Assembly (NCBI GenBank): GCA_964571855.1
Contig: CAZNDO010000023.1
Coordinates: 1 to 59,547 of the forward strand
DNA from: CAYYFX01 sp964571855
Lineage (GTDB): Bacteria > ARS69
DNA length: 59,547 nucleotides
Direction of reading: 5' to 3'
Shown piece by piece: positions 7,610 through 16,090 of the stretch. Made by a program: the position numbers and the translations under genes. The notes under the pieces were generated by a model, which did not search any database, was not told the DNA's origin, and was given only the letters and a program-made list of their open reading frames with translations. Position 1 is the stretch's first letter; each line of letters opens with the position of its first letter.

Positions 7610-9955
7610 GTGAACCCCGCCACCCCCGCGCTTGCCGCGTTCCTGGACCGCCTGCAGCCGATCCTGGCGGCGCCGTCCGCCGAGGCGGCGCTGCCGGATG
7701 CCGCGCGGCTCCTGGCGGACGCCGGGCGCGCGCGCGCCGGCGGCATCGTGCTGGCACGCGGCGGGCGCATCCTGGCGGAGTCGTGGCACGGCGACGGGGA
7801 CGCGTGCCGGAGCCTGCGCGAGCACGTCGTGTCGGCGGCCACCGCGGCGGCGCCCGCGCCGGAAGGCGTGCTGCTCCTCCCGATCGCCCTGGCGGAGCGC
7901 CTGCTCGGCTGGGCCGCGCTCGCACCGGGACCGTCCGCCACGCCGGACGACGGGCGGGCGGCCTGCCGCCTCGCGGAGATCCTGGCCGCACGGTGGGCGC
8001 ACGAGGCCCGGCTCGCGGAGGTGCAGGCCGCCACCGCGCAGCAGGAGCGCTGGTTCCGCGTGATGGACGCGCAGCTCCGCGTGCTGGACCGGGAGCGGCA
8101 GAAGTTCGTGGCCGTGGTGAACCAGTCCGACACGCGCGTCTTCGTGGTGGACGCGGAGGGCAATGTCCCCTGGATGAACCAGCCGCTCGCGCGGCAGTTC
8201 GCGGAGGCGGACTCCTCCGGGAAGGCCGTGTCCCTCCGGGACGTGTGCCGGATGATCGGCATGGAGTGCGCGCCGCCGGAACGGTGCCCCGTGGCGCGCG
8301 TGTTCCGCGACGGCACCGTGCTGCACGACGAACCGCGTCCCGCGCCCGGCGCTCCCGCGCGCAACCTGTACGTGCGCTACATCCCCATCCAGGGGCAGGA
8401 CGGCCGGCCCGCCGAGGTGCTGGTGGTCGTGCAGGACCTGAGCGACCTGGAGATCCTGCGGCGCTCGGAAGCCCGCTACCGCCACCTGTTCGAGCACAGC
8501 CCGGACGCGATGCTCATGGTGGACCCCGAGTCGGGGCGGATCGTGCTCTCGAACCACGTGGCCACGCAGCTCACGGGGTGGACCGCCGCGGAGCTGGCCG
8601 CACTCGAGGTCCGCGCGCTGCACGAGAAGAACGACTGGCCCGAGGCGGAGCGCGTGTACGAGCGGGTCCGGGACGCGGACGAGGCGCTGGTGCGCGAGTG
8701 GACGATCCTCGGGAAGGACGCGCGGCGCATCCCCGCCCAGGTCTCGGCGACTCCATTCGACCTCGATGGCCGCGTCGTGACCCTGCTGGAGATCCGCGAC
8801 GTCACGCAGACGAAGCGCCTGGAGACCGAGCTGCGGCACTCGCAGAAGATGGAGGCGGTGGGCCGCCTCGCCGGCGGCGTGGCGCACGACTTCAACAACC
8901 TGCTGAGCGTCATCCTCGGCCAGGCCGAGCTGCTCGCCGGGCGCACGCGCGCGGACGGGAAGACCCGCAGCGCGCTGGAGGCGGTGCGGCGCTCCGCGCT
9001 GCGCGGCTCGCTGCTGACCCGCAAGCTCCTCGCGTTCAGCCGCAAGGAGGTGGTGAAGCGCGAGGTCCTGGACCTCTCCGAGATCGTGCGGGACATCCAG
9101 GCCCTGTTCGGGAAGCTGCTCGGCGAGCGCATCACGCTGCACGCGGACCTCGTGAGCGATTGCCTGGTCCGCGCCGACCGCGGCCAGATGGAGCAGGTCT
9201 TGATGAACCTCGTGGTCAACGCCCGCGACGCGATGCCGCAGGGCGGCACGATCACCGTGCGCACGCGCCCGGACGAGACCACCGGCGCCGGCTCGTCGTC
9301 CGCGTTCGTGCTCCTGGAGGTCCAGGACCAGGGTGTCGGCATGGACCAGGCCACCCAGGCGCGGCTGTTCGAGCCGTTCTTCACGACGAAACCGCGCGGC
9401 GAGGGGACGGGGCTCGGGCTCAGCACGGTCTACGGCATCGTCACCGAGGGCCAGGGCACGATCCGCGTGGAGTCCGCGCCCGGCCGCGGCACGACCTTCC
9501 GCATCCGGCTGCCGCGGGTCGCATCCGCGCTGCCGGCACGCTCGTCCGCGGCCATCCCCATGCCCGGACGCCCCGACCGCACGGGCCGCATCCTGCTCGT
9601 GGAGGACGAGGACGAGGTGCGCGAGATGGCGGCCGAGGCGCTGGAGATCGAGGGTTACGCGGTGACGAAGGCGGCGAGCGCGGAGGAGGCGCTCACGATC
9701 TGGGAGTCCGAGGGGGAGTCGTTCCACCTGCTGCTCACCGACGTGATCATGCCGGGGCTGTCCGGCGGCGAACTGGCGGAGCGCGTCCGCCGGATCCGTC
9801 CGGCCACGAAGGTCCTGTACATGTCCGGCTACAACGACGACGCCATCGTGCGGTACGGCGTGTCGGTGTCCGAGGCCGAGTTCCTGCAGAAGCCGTTCAC
9901 GCTGGAGTCGCTCGCACGCAAGGTGCGCGGCGCGCTCGAGACGGTGGGCGCGTAG
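7610..9955 (+). CDS. Hybrid PAS sensor histidine kinase with receiver domain
   Basis: 781 aa from the GTG at 7610. No transmembrane segment is seen, so it is probably cytoplasmic. Order: a divergent GAF-like region (about 20-145), a short coiled coil, PAS 1 (about 165-285), PAS 2 (about 290-405), the His-box with GGVAHDFNNLL (His426), an HATPase domain with N, G1 and G2 boxes, and a C-terminal receiver with phospho-acceptor Asp711 (LLTDVIMP). PAS 1 contains a cysteine cluster (CRMIGMECAPPERCP) that could bind a metal or sense redox. There is no DNA-binding domain, so the output passes through phosphotransfer. Its 3' end overlaps the convergent DUF3810 gene by 127 bp. Confidence 0.9.
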   Translation: MNPATPALAAFLDRLQPILAAPSAEAALPDAARLLADAGRARAGGIVLARGGRILAESWHGDGDACRSLREHVVSAATAAAPAPEGVLLLPIALAERLLGWAALAPGPSATPDDGRAACRLAEILAARWAHEARLAEVQAATAQQERWFRVMDAQLRVLDRERQKFVAVVNQSDTRVFVVDAEGNVPWMNQPLARQFAEADSSGKAVSLRDVCRMIGMECAPPERCPVARVFRDGTVLHDEPRPAPGAPARNLYVRYIPIQGQDGRPAEVLVVVQDLSDLEILRRSEARYRHLFEHSPDAMLMVDPESGRIVLSNHVATQLTGWTAAELAALEVRALHEKNDWPEAERVYERVRDADEALVREWTILGKDARRIPAQVSATPFDLDGRVVTLLEIRDVTQTKRLETELRHSQKMEAVGRLAGGVAHDFNNLLSVILGQAELLAGRTRADGKTRSALEAVRRSALRGSLLTRKLLAFSRKEVVKREVLDLSEIVRDIQALFGKLLGERITLHADLVSDCLVRADRGQMEQVLMNLVVNARDAMPQGGTITVRTRPDETTGAGSSSAFVLLEVQDQGVGMDQATQARLFEPFFTTKPRGEGTGLGLSTVYGIVTEGQGTIRVESAPGRGTTFRIRLPRVASALPARSSAAIPMPGRPDRTGRILLVEDEDEVREMAAEALEIEGYAVTKAASAEEALTIWESEGESFHLLLTDVIMPGLSGGELAERVRRIRPATKVLYMSGYNDDAIVRYGVSVSEAEFLQKPFTLESLARKVRGALETVGA

Positions 9956-11088
9956 TCCGACACCGGCGCGAGCCGACCGCCGCGGCGCGCCGCCCACGCC
10001 AGCAGCAGCTCCGCCGCGCGCCCGTAGCTGGCCACGCCGTCCGCCACCCGGTTCCCGCGCAGGTACGCGTCGTTGACGCGGTTCGCGATCCGTCCCGTGC
10101 GGCCCGTGGACACGCTCCAGTAGTCGCGCAGGTCGTCCACGTCGCGCTGCACGCCGGGCACGCGCTCCGCCACGAGCGCGCGGGCGCGCGCCTCGTCCAC
10201 CGCGAGCAGGGGGCGCAGGAGCTGCCGCTGCGCGAAGACGGCGGCGGCGTAGCGCGCGAGCGGGTCGTCCGAGGACGCGGCGGCCAGCCAGCCGAGGAAG
10301 TTCGCCTCGTCCTCGCGGTTGATGCCGCGCTGGTGCGCCTTCTCGTGCGCGATCACCTGCGGGTAGGACACCGCGGGGACGGAGCGGTTCAGGTTCGCTT
10401 CCCCCGTGAACGGCGAGAAGAAGCCGGAAAGGCCGGCGTGCCGGAGCGCCGGACTGAGGACGAGCCGCTTCGCGCGGCCGTGCGGGCGCGCGGCGGGGCC
10501 GGGCAGCTCGAGCGCGGCGCCCACGCGCCGCCACCCGCGCTCCACCGCGTTGTCCAGCGCCGCGGGGTCGGGCATCGCGGTGGGCGCGCCGGCGTCCGTG
10601 CTGCCGTGCAGGGCCACGTACGCGTCGTTCGCCTCCGCCACCATGCGCGCGGCGAGGTCCGCCAGCCGCGTGTCGTCCGGGCCGCCGCGGACGCCCCAGC
10701 CGAGCCGCGCCTCCAGCGGCGAGCAGGCGTAGCCGAATCCCCACAGCACGTGGAACAGCGCGACGGCCGCCGCGAGATCGCGCACGACGACGCGCGCGCC
10801 GGCGCCGAGCGCGGCGGCGGCCGGCCGGCGGCGCCCGGCGAGCGCCGCGACGCCGCGCGCGCCCTGCGCCAGCCGCAGCACGACCCAGGCGATCACGCCC
10901 GCCTCGATCAGCGAAAACGGCAGCGGCGCGGTGAGCCGCGAGAGCACGAACGGGATCCACGGGCCGGGGCCGCGCGCCCACAGCGCGTCCGCCGCGGCGG
11001 GCAGCCGGGCGAGCGCGGCGGCGATGCCCGCGGTCACGAGCGCGGCGGCCACCGCGACGACGAGCGCGCGGTTCTCCCGCGTCAGCAA
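9829..11088 (-). CDS. DUF3810 membrane protein, metallopeptidase-like
   Basis: 419 aa. The start is taken as TTG 11088, overlapping the upstream uridylyltransferase stop by 7 bp. Three or so hydrophobic segments lie in the first 125 residues. A soluble domain follows with YPQVIAHEKAHQRGINRED, an HExxH motif (H-E-K-A-H) characteristic of DUF3810 and suggestive of a zinc peptidase fold, then EANFLGW. The family usually ends soon after the YGRAAELLL helix; here about 50 further residues are read antisense to the kinase receiver region. It is the last gene of a four-gene minus-strand operon. Confidence 0.85.
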   Translation of the reverse strand: MLTRENRALVVAVAAALVTAGIAAALARLPAAADALWARGPGPWIPFVLSRLTAPLPFSLIEAGVIAWVVLRLAQGARGVAALAGRRRPAAAALGAGARVVVRDLAAAVALFHVLWGFGYACSPLEARLGWGVRGGPDDTRLADLAARMVAEANDAYVALHGSTDAGAPTAMPDPAALDNAVERGWRRVGAALELPGPAARPHGRAKRLVLSPALRHAGLSGFFSPFTGEANLNRSVPAVSYPQVIAHEKAHQRGINREDEANFLGWLAAASSDDPLARYAAAVFAQRQLLRPLLAVDEARARALVAERVPGVQRDVDDLRDYWSVSTGRTGRIANRVNDAYLRGNRVADGVASYGRAAELLLAWAARRGGRLAPVSDYAPTVSSAPRTLRASDSSVNGFCRNSASDTDTPYRTMASSL

Positions 11089-12470
11089 AGCACCGTGCCG
11101 TCCGCGAGGACGTGCGGGCTGTCGTCCGCGCGCTCGAGGCGCACCTCGCCGCGGCAGACGCAGCCGGCGCCGAACGTGACGTCGCCCCGCACCACGAGCC
11201 GCCGGCACGCGGCGAGGGACGGCGCGCCGTGCGGGAAGCGCGCCTGGAGCTGGTCGATCCGCCGGTAGAAGCGCGGATCCAGGTCCACGACCAGATCGCC
11301 GACCGCGCGTCCCGGCGCCGGGCGCAGGAGCGCGTGGCCGTCCAGCACGTACACGTCCGACCACAGCGCCAGGAGATCGTTCGTGGTCTTCACCGGGATG
11401 AAGCGCTCGCGCGGCACGCGGATGGCGCGTGCGCCCTCGAACACGGAGATGGCGGCGCCCATGGCGGTCTCCAGCTGGTAGACGCGCGGGGAGGACTCGT
11501 CCACGGGATCCAGCGGCTTCGCGTTCACGATGAGCGGGAGGCCGAGGAAGCCGTCGCGCGCGCGCAGCGCGGCGCGCAGCGCGGGGAGGGAGATCCACAG
11601 CGTGTTCGTGTTGAAGTAGCGATGGCGGCGGATGTCCTGGAACGCGTCCATCCCGTCCTTCGGCGTCTGCGCCACCTCGCGCAGCACGAGCCCGCCGTCC
11701 CGTGCGCGCCGCGCGAGGTGCCCGCCCTTGCGGTCCGCCTCCGTGCGGTCGCACGCTTCCATGAGGAACGGCAGGCGCTCCGTCGCGAAGTACCCGAGGA
11801 TGGCCAGGTCCACCACCGCGCCGAGGTTGTCGGAGTTCGAGACGAACGCGTGCTCGAAGCCGTGCGCGAGCATGGCGTCCAGGAGGCCCGTGGTGAGGAG
11901 CGCGGTGTAGAGGTCGCCGTGGCCGGGCGGACACCACTCGTGCGCGGGGTCCGCGGGCCAGCGCGCGGGCGTGAGGTCCGCCGCGAGCACCTTCGGCACC
12001 TTGTGCTGCACGAAGTCCGGCGGCAGCACGCCGCCGCGGATGCCGTGGCGCTCCAGCACGGGGAGCGAGTCCTCGCGCGTGCGGAAGCTGTTCATCAGCA
12101 CGAGCGGCAGCTCCACGCCGTGGCGCGCGCGCAGGTCCAGGATCTGCCGCGCGATGAGGTCCAGGAACGTGGCGCCGTCCTTCGCGGGCAGGAGCGTCTT
12201 CGCGCTCCTGAGCCCCATGGACGTGCCGAGGCCGCCGTTGAGCTTGATCACCACGGTGCGGCGGAGCGCGTCGCGGCCCGCGTCCTCCGTGCCGCGCAGC
12301 GCCTCCGCGTCCGGCGCGGAGTCCAGCGGCGTCAGCTCGCTCTCCGGGAGGAGACCGGTGTCGCCGGCCGCGAGCTGCGCGTGGTAGCGGCGGAACGTGT
12401 CGATCGCGGCGTCGGGGAGCCCCTCCGCGCGCATCTTCTCTTCGAACGGTGCGAAGGGATGCTGGGTCAC
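11082..12470 (-). CDS. UDPGP-family uridylyltransferase (UTP-glucose-1-phosphate type)
   Basis: 462 aa, the length of eukaryotic-type UGPases and much longer than GalU. The nucleotide-binding loop KLNGGLGTSMG is at 76-86. LLPAKDGATFLDLIARQI and PLVLMNSFRTRED follow in the order of this family. FVSNSDNLGAVVD and the FNTNTLWISL block are the sugar-binding and catalytic regions. It would form UDP-glucose or a related UDP-sugar from UTP, supplying glycan synthesis. A GTG start at 12470 has GGGGAG upstream. It lies in an operon between a zinc-ribbon gene and DUF3810. Confidence 0.9.
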   Translation of the reverse strand: MTQHPFAPFEEKMRAEGLPDAAIDTFRRYHAQLAAGDTGLLPESELTPLDSAPDAEALRGTEDAGRDALRRTVVIKLNGGLGTSMGLRSAKTLLPAKDGATFLDLIARQILDLRARHGVELPLVLMNSFRTREDSLPVLERHGIRGGVLPPDFVQHKVPKVLAADLTPARWPADPAHEWCPPGHGDLYTALLTTGLLDAMLAHGFEHAFVSNSDNLGAVVDLAILGYFATERLPFLMEACDRTEADRKGGHLARRARDGGLVLREVAQTPKDGMDAFQDIRRHRYFNTNTLWISLPALRAALRARDGFLGLPLIVNAKPLDPVDESSPRVYQLETAMGAAISVFEGARAIRVPRERFIPVKTTNDLLALWSDVYVLDGHALLRPAPGRAVGDLVVDLDPRFYRRIDQLQARFPHGAPSLAACRRLVVRGDVTFGAGCVCRGEVRLERADDSPHVLADGTVLC

Positions 12471-12488
12471 GGGTCTCCCCGCGGCCGG

Positions 12489-12821
12489 TCACACGAAGAA
12501 GAGGATCCGGCCGCAGCTCTCGCAGGTGACGAGGGAGGAAGCGGTTCCGCTGCCGCCCAGCTTGCGCTTGGAGGTGGGCACCGTCATGGAGCAGCCGAGG
12601 CAGCGATGCTCGATGACGGGGACCACGGCGCGGTCGTAGCGCTTCGCGAGGCGCTCGTACAGGCGGAGCGTGCGCCCGTCGATCCCCTCGGCCAGCTTGG
12701 CGCGCGCCGCCTCGAGCGACGCGATGCCCTCCACGTTGAAGCCGAGATCCTCCTCGCTCTTGCGCTCGTGGATCATCAGGTCGATGTCCTGGAGCGCCGC
12801 CAGGCGCTGCACGTCAGCCAC
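12489..12821 (-). CDS. Short C4 zinc-ribbon protein
   Basis: 110 aa. The N-terminal half is helical and probably coiled coil (DVQRLAALQDIDLMIHERKSEED). The C-terminal half has two cysteine pairs, CLGC and CESC, with SMTVP between them. This is the zinc ribbon of the CT398/HP0958 (DUF164) family, whose usual members are near 240 aa with a long coiled coil; here most of the coil is missing. Its start overlaps the end of the PTS EIIA gene by 8 bp, so translation is coupled. Function unknown; binding to RNA or protein is inference from the family. Confidence 0.75.
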   Translation of the reverse strand: MADVQRLAALQDIDLMIHERKSEEDLGFNVEGIASLEAARAKLAEGIDGRTLRLYERLAKRYDRAVVPVIEHRCLGCSMTVPTSKRKLGGSGTASSLVTCESCGRILFFV

Positions 12822-13290
12822 GGAACGCCTCCTCCAGCGCCGCGCGCATGTCTTCCCACGTCTCCGCCCCGATCAGGGCGTCGCGGTGCTTCTTCTTCTG
12901 CACCGCGCCGACGAGGGCGCCGAGCAGCGGCAGGTACGTGGGCGAGCGCTCCACCGGCGGGGCGACCACCACGAAGAACAGCTTCACGGCCTTCCCGTCC
13001 GCCGCGTCCCAGTCCAGCCCCTTCGGGCAGCGGGCCACCAAAACCTTCAGGCGGCCCACGGAGACGGTGCGTGTGTGCGGGATGGCCACTTCCTTGCCGA
13101 GACCCGTGGACCCCAGCTTCTCCCGGGAGGCGAACGCCTCGAGGATCACGTCGGGGTGGTGGATCTCGGGGTCGGTGGCCAGGGCGTCCGCCAGCTCCTT
13201 GAGCGCGGCGGTCTTCGAACGGGCCTTGAGCGAGGGGAGGAAGCGGATCTCGTCGAACAGGGCGAGAAACTGTTCGGTGGACGTGGGCAT
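12814..13290 (-). CDS. PTS EIIA domain protein (nitrogen/fructose type)
   Basis: 158 aa, one EIIA-Ntr/Fru domain. The phospho-accepting histidine is H72 in GLGKEVAIPHTRT; the KLFFVVVAPP strand and the THLPLL-like helix (TYLPLLGALV) follow. The ATG at 13290 with CCGGAG upstream is chosen; upstream in-frame extension has no family match. No EI, HPr or EIIBC gene is nearby, which points to a regulatory EIIA role rather than sugar uptake. First gene of the four-gene minus-strand operon. Confidence 0.88.
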   Translation of the reverse strand: MPTSTEQFLALFDEIRFLPSLKARSKTAALKELADALATDPEIHHPDVILEAFASREKLGSTGLGKEVAIPHTRTVSVGRLKVLVARCPKGLDWDAADGKAVKLFFVVVAPPVERSPTYLPLLGALVGAVQKKKHRDALIGAETWEDMRAALEEAFRG

Positions 13291-13335
13291 TCGGGCTCCG
13301 GACGGTTGGCGGGGCGGGGCGCGGCCGCCGCTCGC

Positions 13336-13395
13336 AAAATACCACGCGACGCCCGTGCCGACGAGTCCCGGGAATCCGCGAAGGGCGGTTATCAT
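13336..13395. promoter_or_regulatory. Possible divergent promoter region
   Basis: Between the EIIA gene (minus) and the TPR membrane protein (plus), TATTTT reads on the minus strand at 13341-13336 and TATCAT reads on the plus strand at 13390-13395. Neither has a good -35 element at 16-18 bp, so only the -10 boxes support this. Confidence 0.25.
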
Positions 13396-13438
13396 CCCGC
13401 GGCGGTAGAGACGCGATTCCGGAACGGGAGCGGGCCTC

Positions 13439-15427
13439 ATGTGGATGGCCTACGCGATCACGGGGGCGATCTTCGTCACGGTCGCCCTCGCCCCCGAGGG
13501 GCGCACATGGGGCGCCGAGGCGGCGGCGTGGGTCTCGCCGGCGATGCAGGCGATCCTCGCGCTCCTCCTGGTCGCGGTTCCCCTCGCGGTCCGGGCCCGG
13601 CCGAAGCTCCCGCGCATTCCGGAGCCGGCGGTCCTGCCGCTCCTCCTCGCGGCGGCGGCGGTCCTGTTCGGGGTCTTCCGCGCCACGGCCTGGTTCCTGG
13701 GGGATGGCGCCCAGAACGTGGGCATGCTGGGCGAGAGCCGGCCGCCGCCGAAGCTGACGTCGGCCGGGACGTGGCTGCTTCTGCTCGGCGTGCGCCGCCT
13801 GATCCCGGGGGAGGCGGAGGCCGCGGCCCGCGCGGCGTACGCGCTGTTCGCCGGCGTCTCGGGGCTCCTGTTCGTGGCGTCCGCGTGGCTCCTGGCGCGG
13901 CCGCTGGTCCCGGGCCGCGACGCGCGGCTCCTGCTCACGGCGGCGCTCGTGACCGGCGGGTGGTCGCTGCAGTTCTTCGGGTACTTCGAGAACTACGCGC
14001 CCTTCGTCCTGGCGGTCACCGCGTTCGCGATGTCCGGGGCGCAGGCCGCGCGCACGGGGACGCGGCGCTGGCTGCCCGCGGTCCTCGCGGTCCTGGCGGC
14101 GGGCCTGCACGTGCTGGGCGCCCTGCTCGTGCCGCCGCTGCTGATGCTGTTCAAGCCCGCGCGCGTCCCGTGGCGGCGGCTCGCCGTGCCGCTCGTCCTG
14201 GCCGGTGCGGCGGGCGCGGCCGGCGCCGCGTGGTTCGTGACCCGCGACCTCTCCCGGGCGCTGCTCTTCGTGCCGGTCACGACGTGGCGGTTCGGGGTTC
14301 CCGGGTACACCTGGTTCTCGCCGGCGCATCTGCTGGATCTCTTGAACCTGGCGTTGCTGCTGATCCCCGGGATCCTCGTGCTGGTGGTGGCGCGGATCCC
14401 GTGGGGCCGTCGCGGGCCGCGCCCGCCGCGCGATCCCGCGGTCACGTTCCTCGCGGTCACCGCGGCCGGCGCGTGGCTGGGCGTGTTCCTGTTCGACCCG
14501 AAGCTCGGCATGCCGCGGGACTGGGACCTCTTCGCCTTCGCGGGGCCGCCGCTGCTCCTGGCGCTTGCCGTTCCGCTGCTGGCGCGGATGGAGAAGGACC
14601 CCGCGGCGGGGCGTCCCGTGCTGCTGGCCGCGGCGCTCGGCGCGCTGGTCCTCGCGCCGCGCGTGGCGATGAACCGCGACGAGCCCGCCGCCTACGAGCA
14701 GTTCCGCCGCCACCTCACGCTGGACCACGCGCGCGGCCGCAACGCCACGTACCACTCCGTGGCCTACCTGAAGCGCGCCGGACGCGAGGAGGAGATGGAG
14801 GCGGAGATCCAGCGGTGGCTGGAGGAGTACCCCGAGCGGAAGCTGGTCCGCCTGGCGATCGCGGCCCGCGCCCGCGGCGACCTGGCCCGCTCCACGCTGC
14901 TGAACGAGGAGGCCACGCGCATCGCGCCCACGTTCTTCGACTCGTGGCAGGACCTGGGCACGTGCTACCGGCTGCAGGGCCGCCTCGTGGAGGGGCGCGA
15001 GGCCTACCGGATCGCGATGGCCCTGAACCCCGGCTACACGCCGTGCTGGGTCAACATGGGCCTCCTCGAGTACACGGCGGAGAATCTGGACGCCGCCGAG
15101 CACTGGTGGCGCAAGGCCTGGAAGAAGGAGCCCGAGGACGGCCCCACGAACCAGCTCCTGGCCGTGGCCGCCCGCGACCGCGCCGACACGACCGCCTACG
15201 CCTACCACCTGGAACGCGCCGCCGTGGCGGAGAACGCCACCGTGGACGCGCTCCTCGCGTGGTCCGAGTACCTGACCGCCCACGCCCGCCCCGACGAAGC
15301 CTCCCGCTTCCGCGCCGAAGCGGCCGAGGCCCTGCAACGCGCCGAGGAAGCCGCGCAATCCCCAACCCCCACCGATCCCGACGCCCTCCCCCAAACCCCG
15401 CAAGAGGGGGAAGCCGGGGGTCGGTGA
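13439..15427 (+). CDS. Polytopic membrane protein with C-terminal TPR repeats
   Basis: 662 aa. Residues 1 to about 410 hold 10-12 hydrophobic segments, with a short GYFENYAPF loop in the middle and a loop with FDPKLGMPRDWDLFAF that resembles extracytoplasmic loops of GT39-like or O-antigen-type integral membrane enzymes. From about 430 to 620 there are TPR-type helix pairs (EEATRIAPTFFDSWQDLGTCY, then NPGYTPCWVNMGLLEY). The last 25 residues are low complexity and lie in the left arm of a long inverted repeat. I cannot assign a reaction. It stands alone, divergent from the EIIA operon. Confidence 0.8.
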   Translation: MWMAYAITGAIFVTVALAPEGRTWGAEAAAWVSPAMQAILALLLVAVPLAVRARPKLPRIPEPAVLPLLLAAAAVLFGVFRATAWFLGDGAQNVGMLGESRPPPKLTSAGTWLLLLGVRRLIPGEAEAAARAAYALFAGVSGLLFVASAWLLARPLVPGRDARLLLTAALVTGGWSLQFFGYFENYAPFVLAVTAFAMSGAQAARTGTRRWLPAVLAVLAAGLHVLGALLVPPLLMLFKPARVPWRRLAVPLVLAGAAGAAGAAWFVTRDLSRALLFVPVTTWRFGVPGYTWFSPAHLLDLLNLALLLIPGILVLVVARIPWGRRGPRPPRDPAVTFLAVTAAGAWLGVFLFDPKLGMPRDWDLFAFAGPPLLLALAVPLLARMEKDPAAGRPVLLAAALGALVLAPRVAMNRDEPAAYEQFRRHLTLDHARGRNATYHSVAYLKRAGREEEMEAEIQRWLEEYPERKLVRLAIAARARGDLARSTLLNEEATRIAPTFFDSWQDLGTCYRLQGRLVEGREAYRIAMALNPGYTPCWVNMGLLEYTAENLDAAEHWWRKAWKKEPEDGPTNQLLAVAARDRADTTAYAYHLERAAVAENATVDALLAWSEYLTAHARPDEASRFRAEAAEALQRAEEAAQSPTPTDPDALPQTPQEGEAGGR

Positions 15428-15659
15428 GGCGGAGCGGGAGGGCCGCCAAGATCGAGCGGAGGCCCCGTGGGGTTCCCTTCGGCGGCTCTGCGGCGCGGCC
15501 GGAGCCCTGGACGGGCGGAGGCCGTCGACGCAGGAGGGATGCCGGAGGCAGGATGCCGGAGGCCGACCGCCCGCCGAAGGGAACCCCACGGGGCCTCCGC
15601 TCGATCTTGCGCGGTCCTCCCGCTCCGCCTCGCCGACCCCCGGCTGCCGCGTCTTGCGG
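15398..15659. repeat. Long imperfect inverted repeat (about 89-bp arms, 85-bp centre)
   Basis: Left arm 15398-15485, right arm 15571-15659. Aligned by hand the arms differ at five positions plus one indel; the innermost 39 bp are identical. The left arm covers the last eight codons and the stop of the upstream TPR gene. The outer edge of the right arm overlaps a candidate promoter for the STAS gene. As RNA it would form a very stable hairpin. It may be a MITE-like or REP-like genomic repeat, or a large terminator. No transposase or second copy is in the window. Confidence 0.9.
15537..15563. repeat. Tandem ggatgccggaggc inside the inverted-repeat centre
   Basis: A 13-bp unit occurs twice with one base between (15537-15549 and 15551-15563), in the loop of the long inverted repeat. 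Confidence 0.8.
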
Positions 15660-15682
15660 CTCCCGCGTCCCCGCGCTACGAT
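15654..15682 (+). promoter_or_regulatory. Candidate promoter of the STAS genes
   Basis: TTGCGG (15654-15659), 17-bp spacer, TACGAT (15677-15682). The -35 box is the last six bases of the long inverted repeat. The first STAS start is 42 bp downstream. Confidence 0.45.
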
Positions 15683-15723
15683 GCCACCCTGCCATCCCGC
15701 CCCGAGCGCGCCGAGGAGATTCC

Positions 15724-16071
15724 ATGTCGCTCCAGATCGCCACCCGCGACCAGGGAAACGTCACCGTCGTGGAGCTCAACGGGCGCCTCGACGGCGGCCC
15801 GGAGACCGGCAAGGTGCACGAGACCATCCGGGAGCTCCTCGGGAAGGGGCGCCGGAGCATCGTGCTGGATCTCGCCAACGTTCCCTGGGCGAACTCCCTG
15901 GGGATCGGGGTCCTCATCTCGGCCTACGCGTCCGCCAAGCGCGAGAGCGCCACGCTGGCTCTCTGCGCGGTGCCGGACCGCGTGCTCAAGGTCCTGAAGA
16001 TCTGCGGGGTCGTGCCCACCGTGTTCGAAGTCCACGACGACGCCGCGAAGGCCGTCGCCACCCTGGGCTGA
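15724..16071 (+). CDS. STAS-domain anti-sigma factor antagonist 1
   Basis: 115 aa, a single STAS fold of SpoIIAA type. The phospho-site loop reads WANSLGIGVL, with Ser58 at the position phosphorylated in SpoIIAA and Asn in place of the usual preceding Asp. A GAGGAG ribosome site precedes the ATG. Such proteins bind anti-sigma kinases and free a sigma factor. The neighbour 19 bp downstream is a second STAS gene, then an ECF sigma factor. No RsbW-type kinase is seen nearby. Confidence 0.9.
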   Translation: MSLQIATRDQGNVTVVELNGRLDGGPETGKVHETIRELLGKGRRSIVLDLANVPWANSLGIGVLISAYASAKRESATLALCAVPDRVLKVLKICGVVPTVFEVHDDAAKAVATLG

Positions 16072-16090
16072 GTCCGCCGGAGGAACCTCC

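Noticed and set aside
15428..15723. Short peptides read from the long inverted repeat (ending in PRGLRSIL-type strings)
   Set aside because: They come from the repeat arms in any frame and have no start signals; the repeat explains them.
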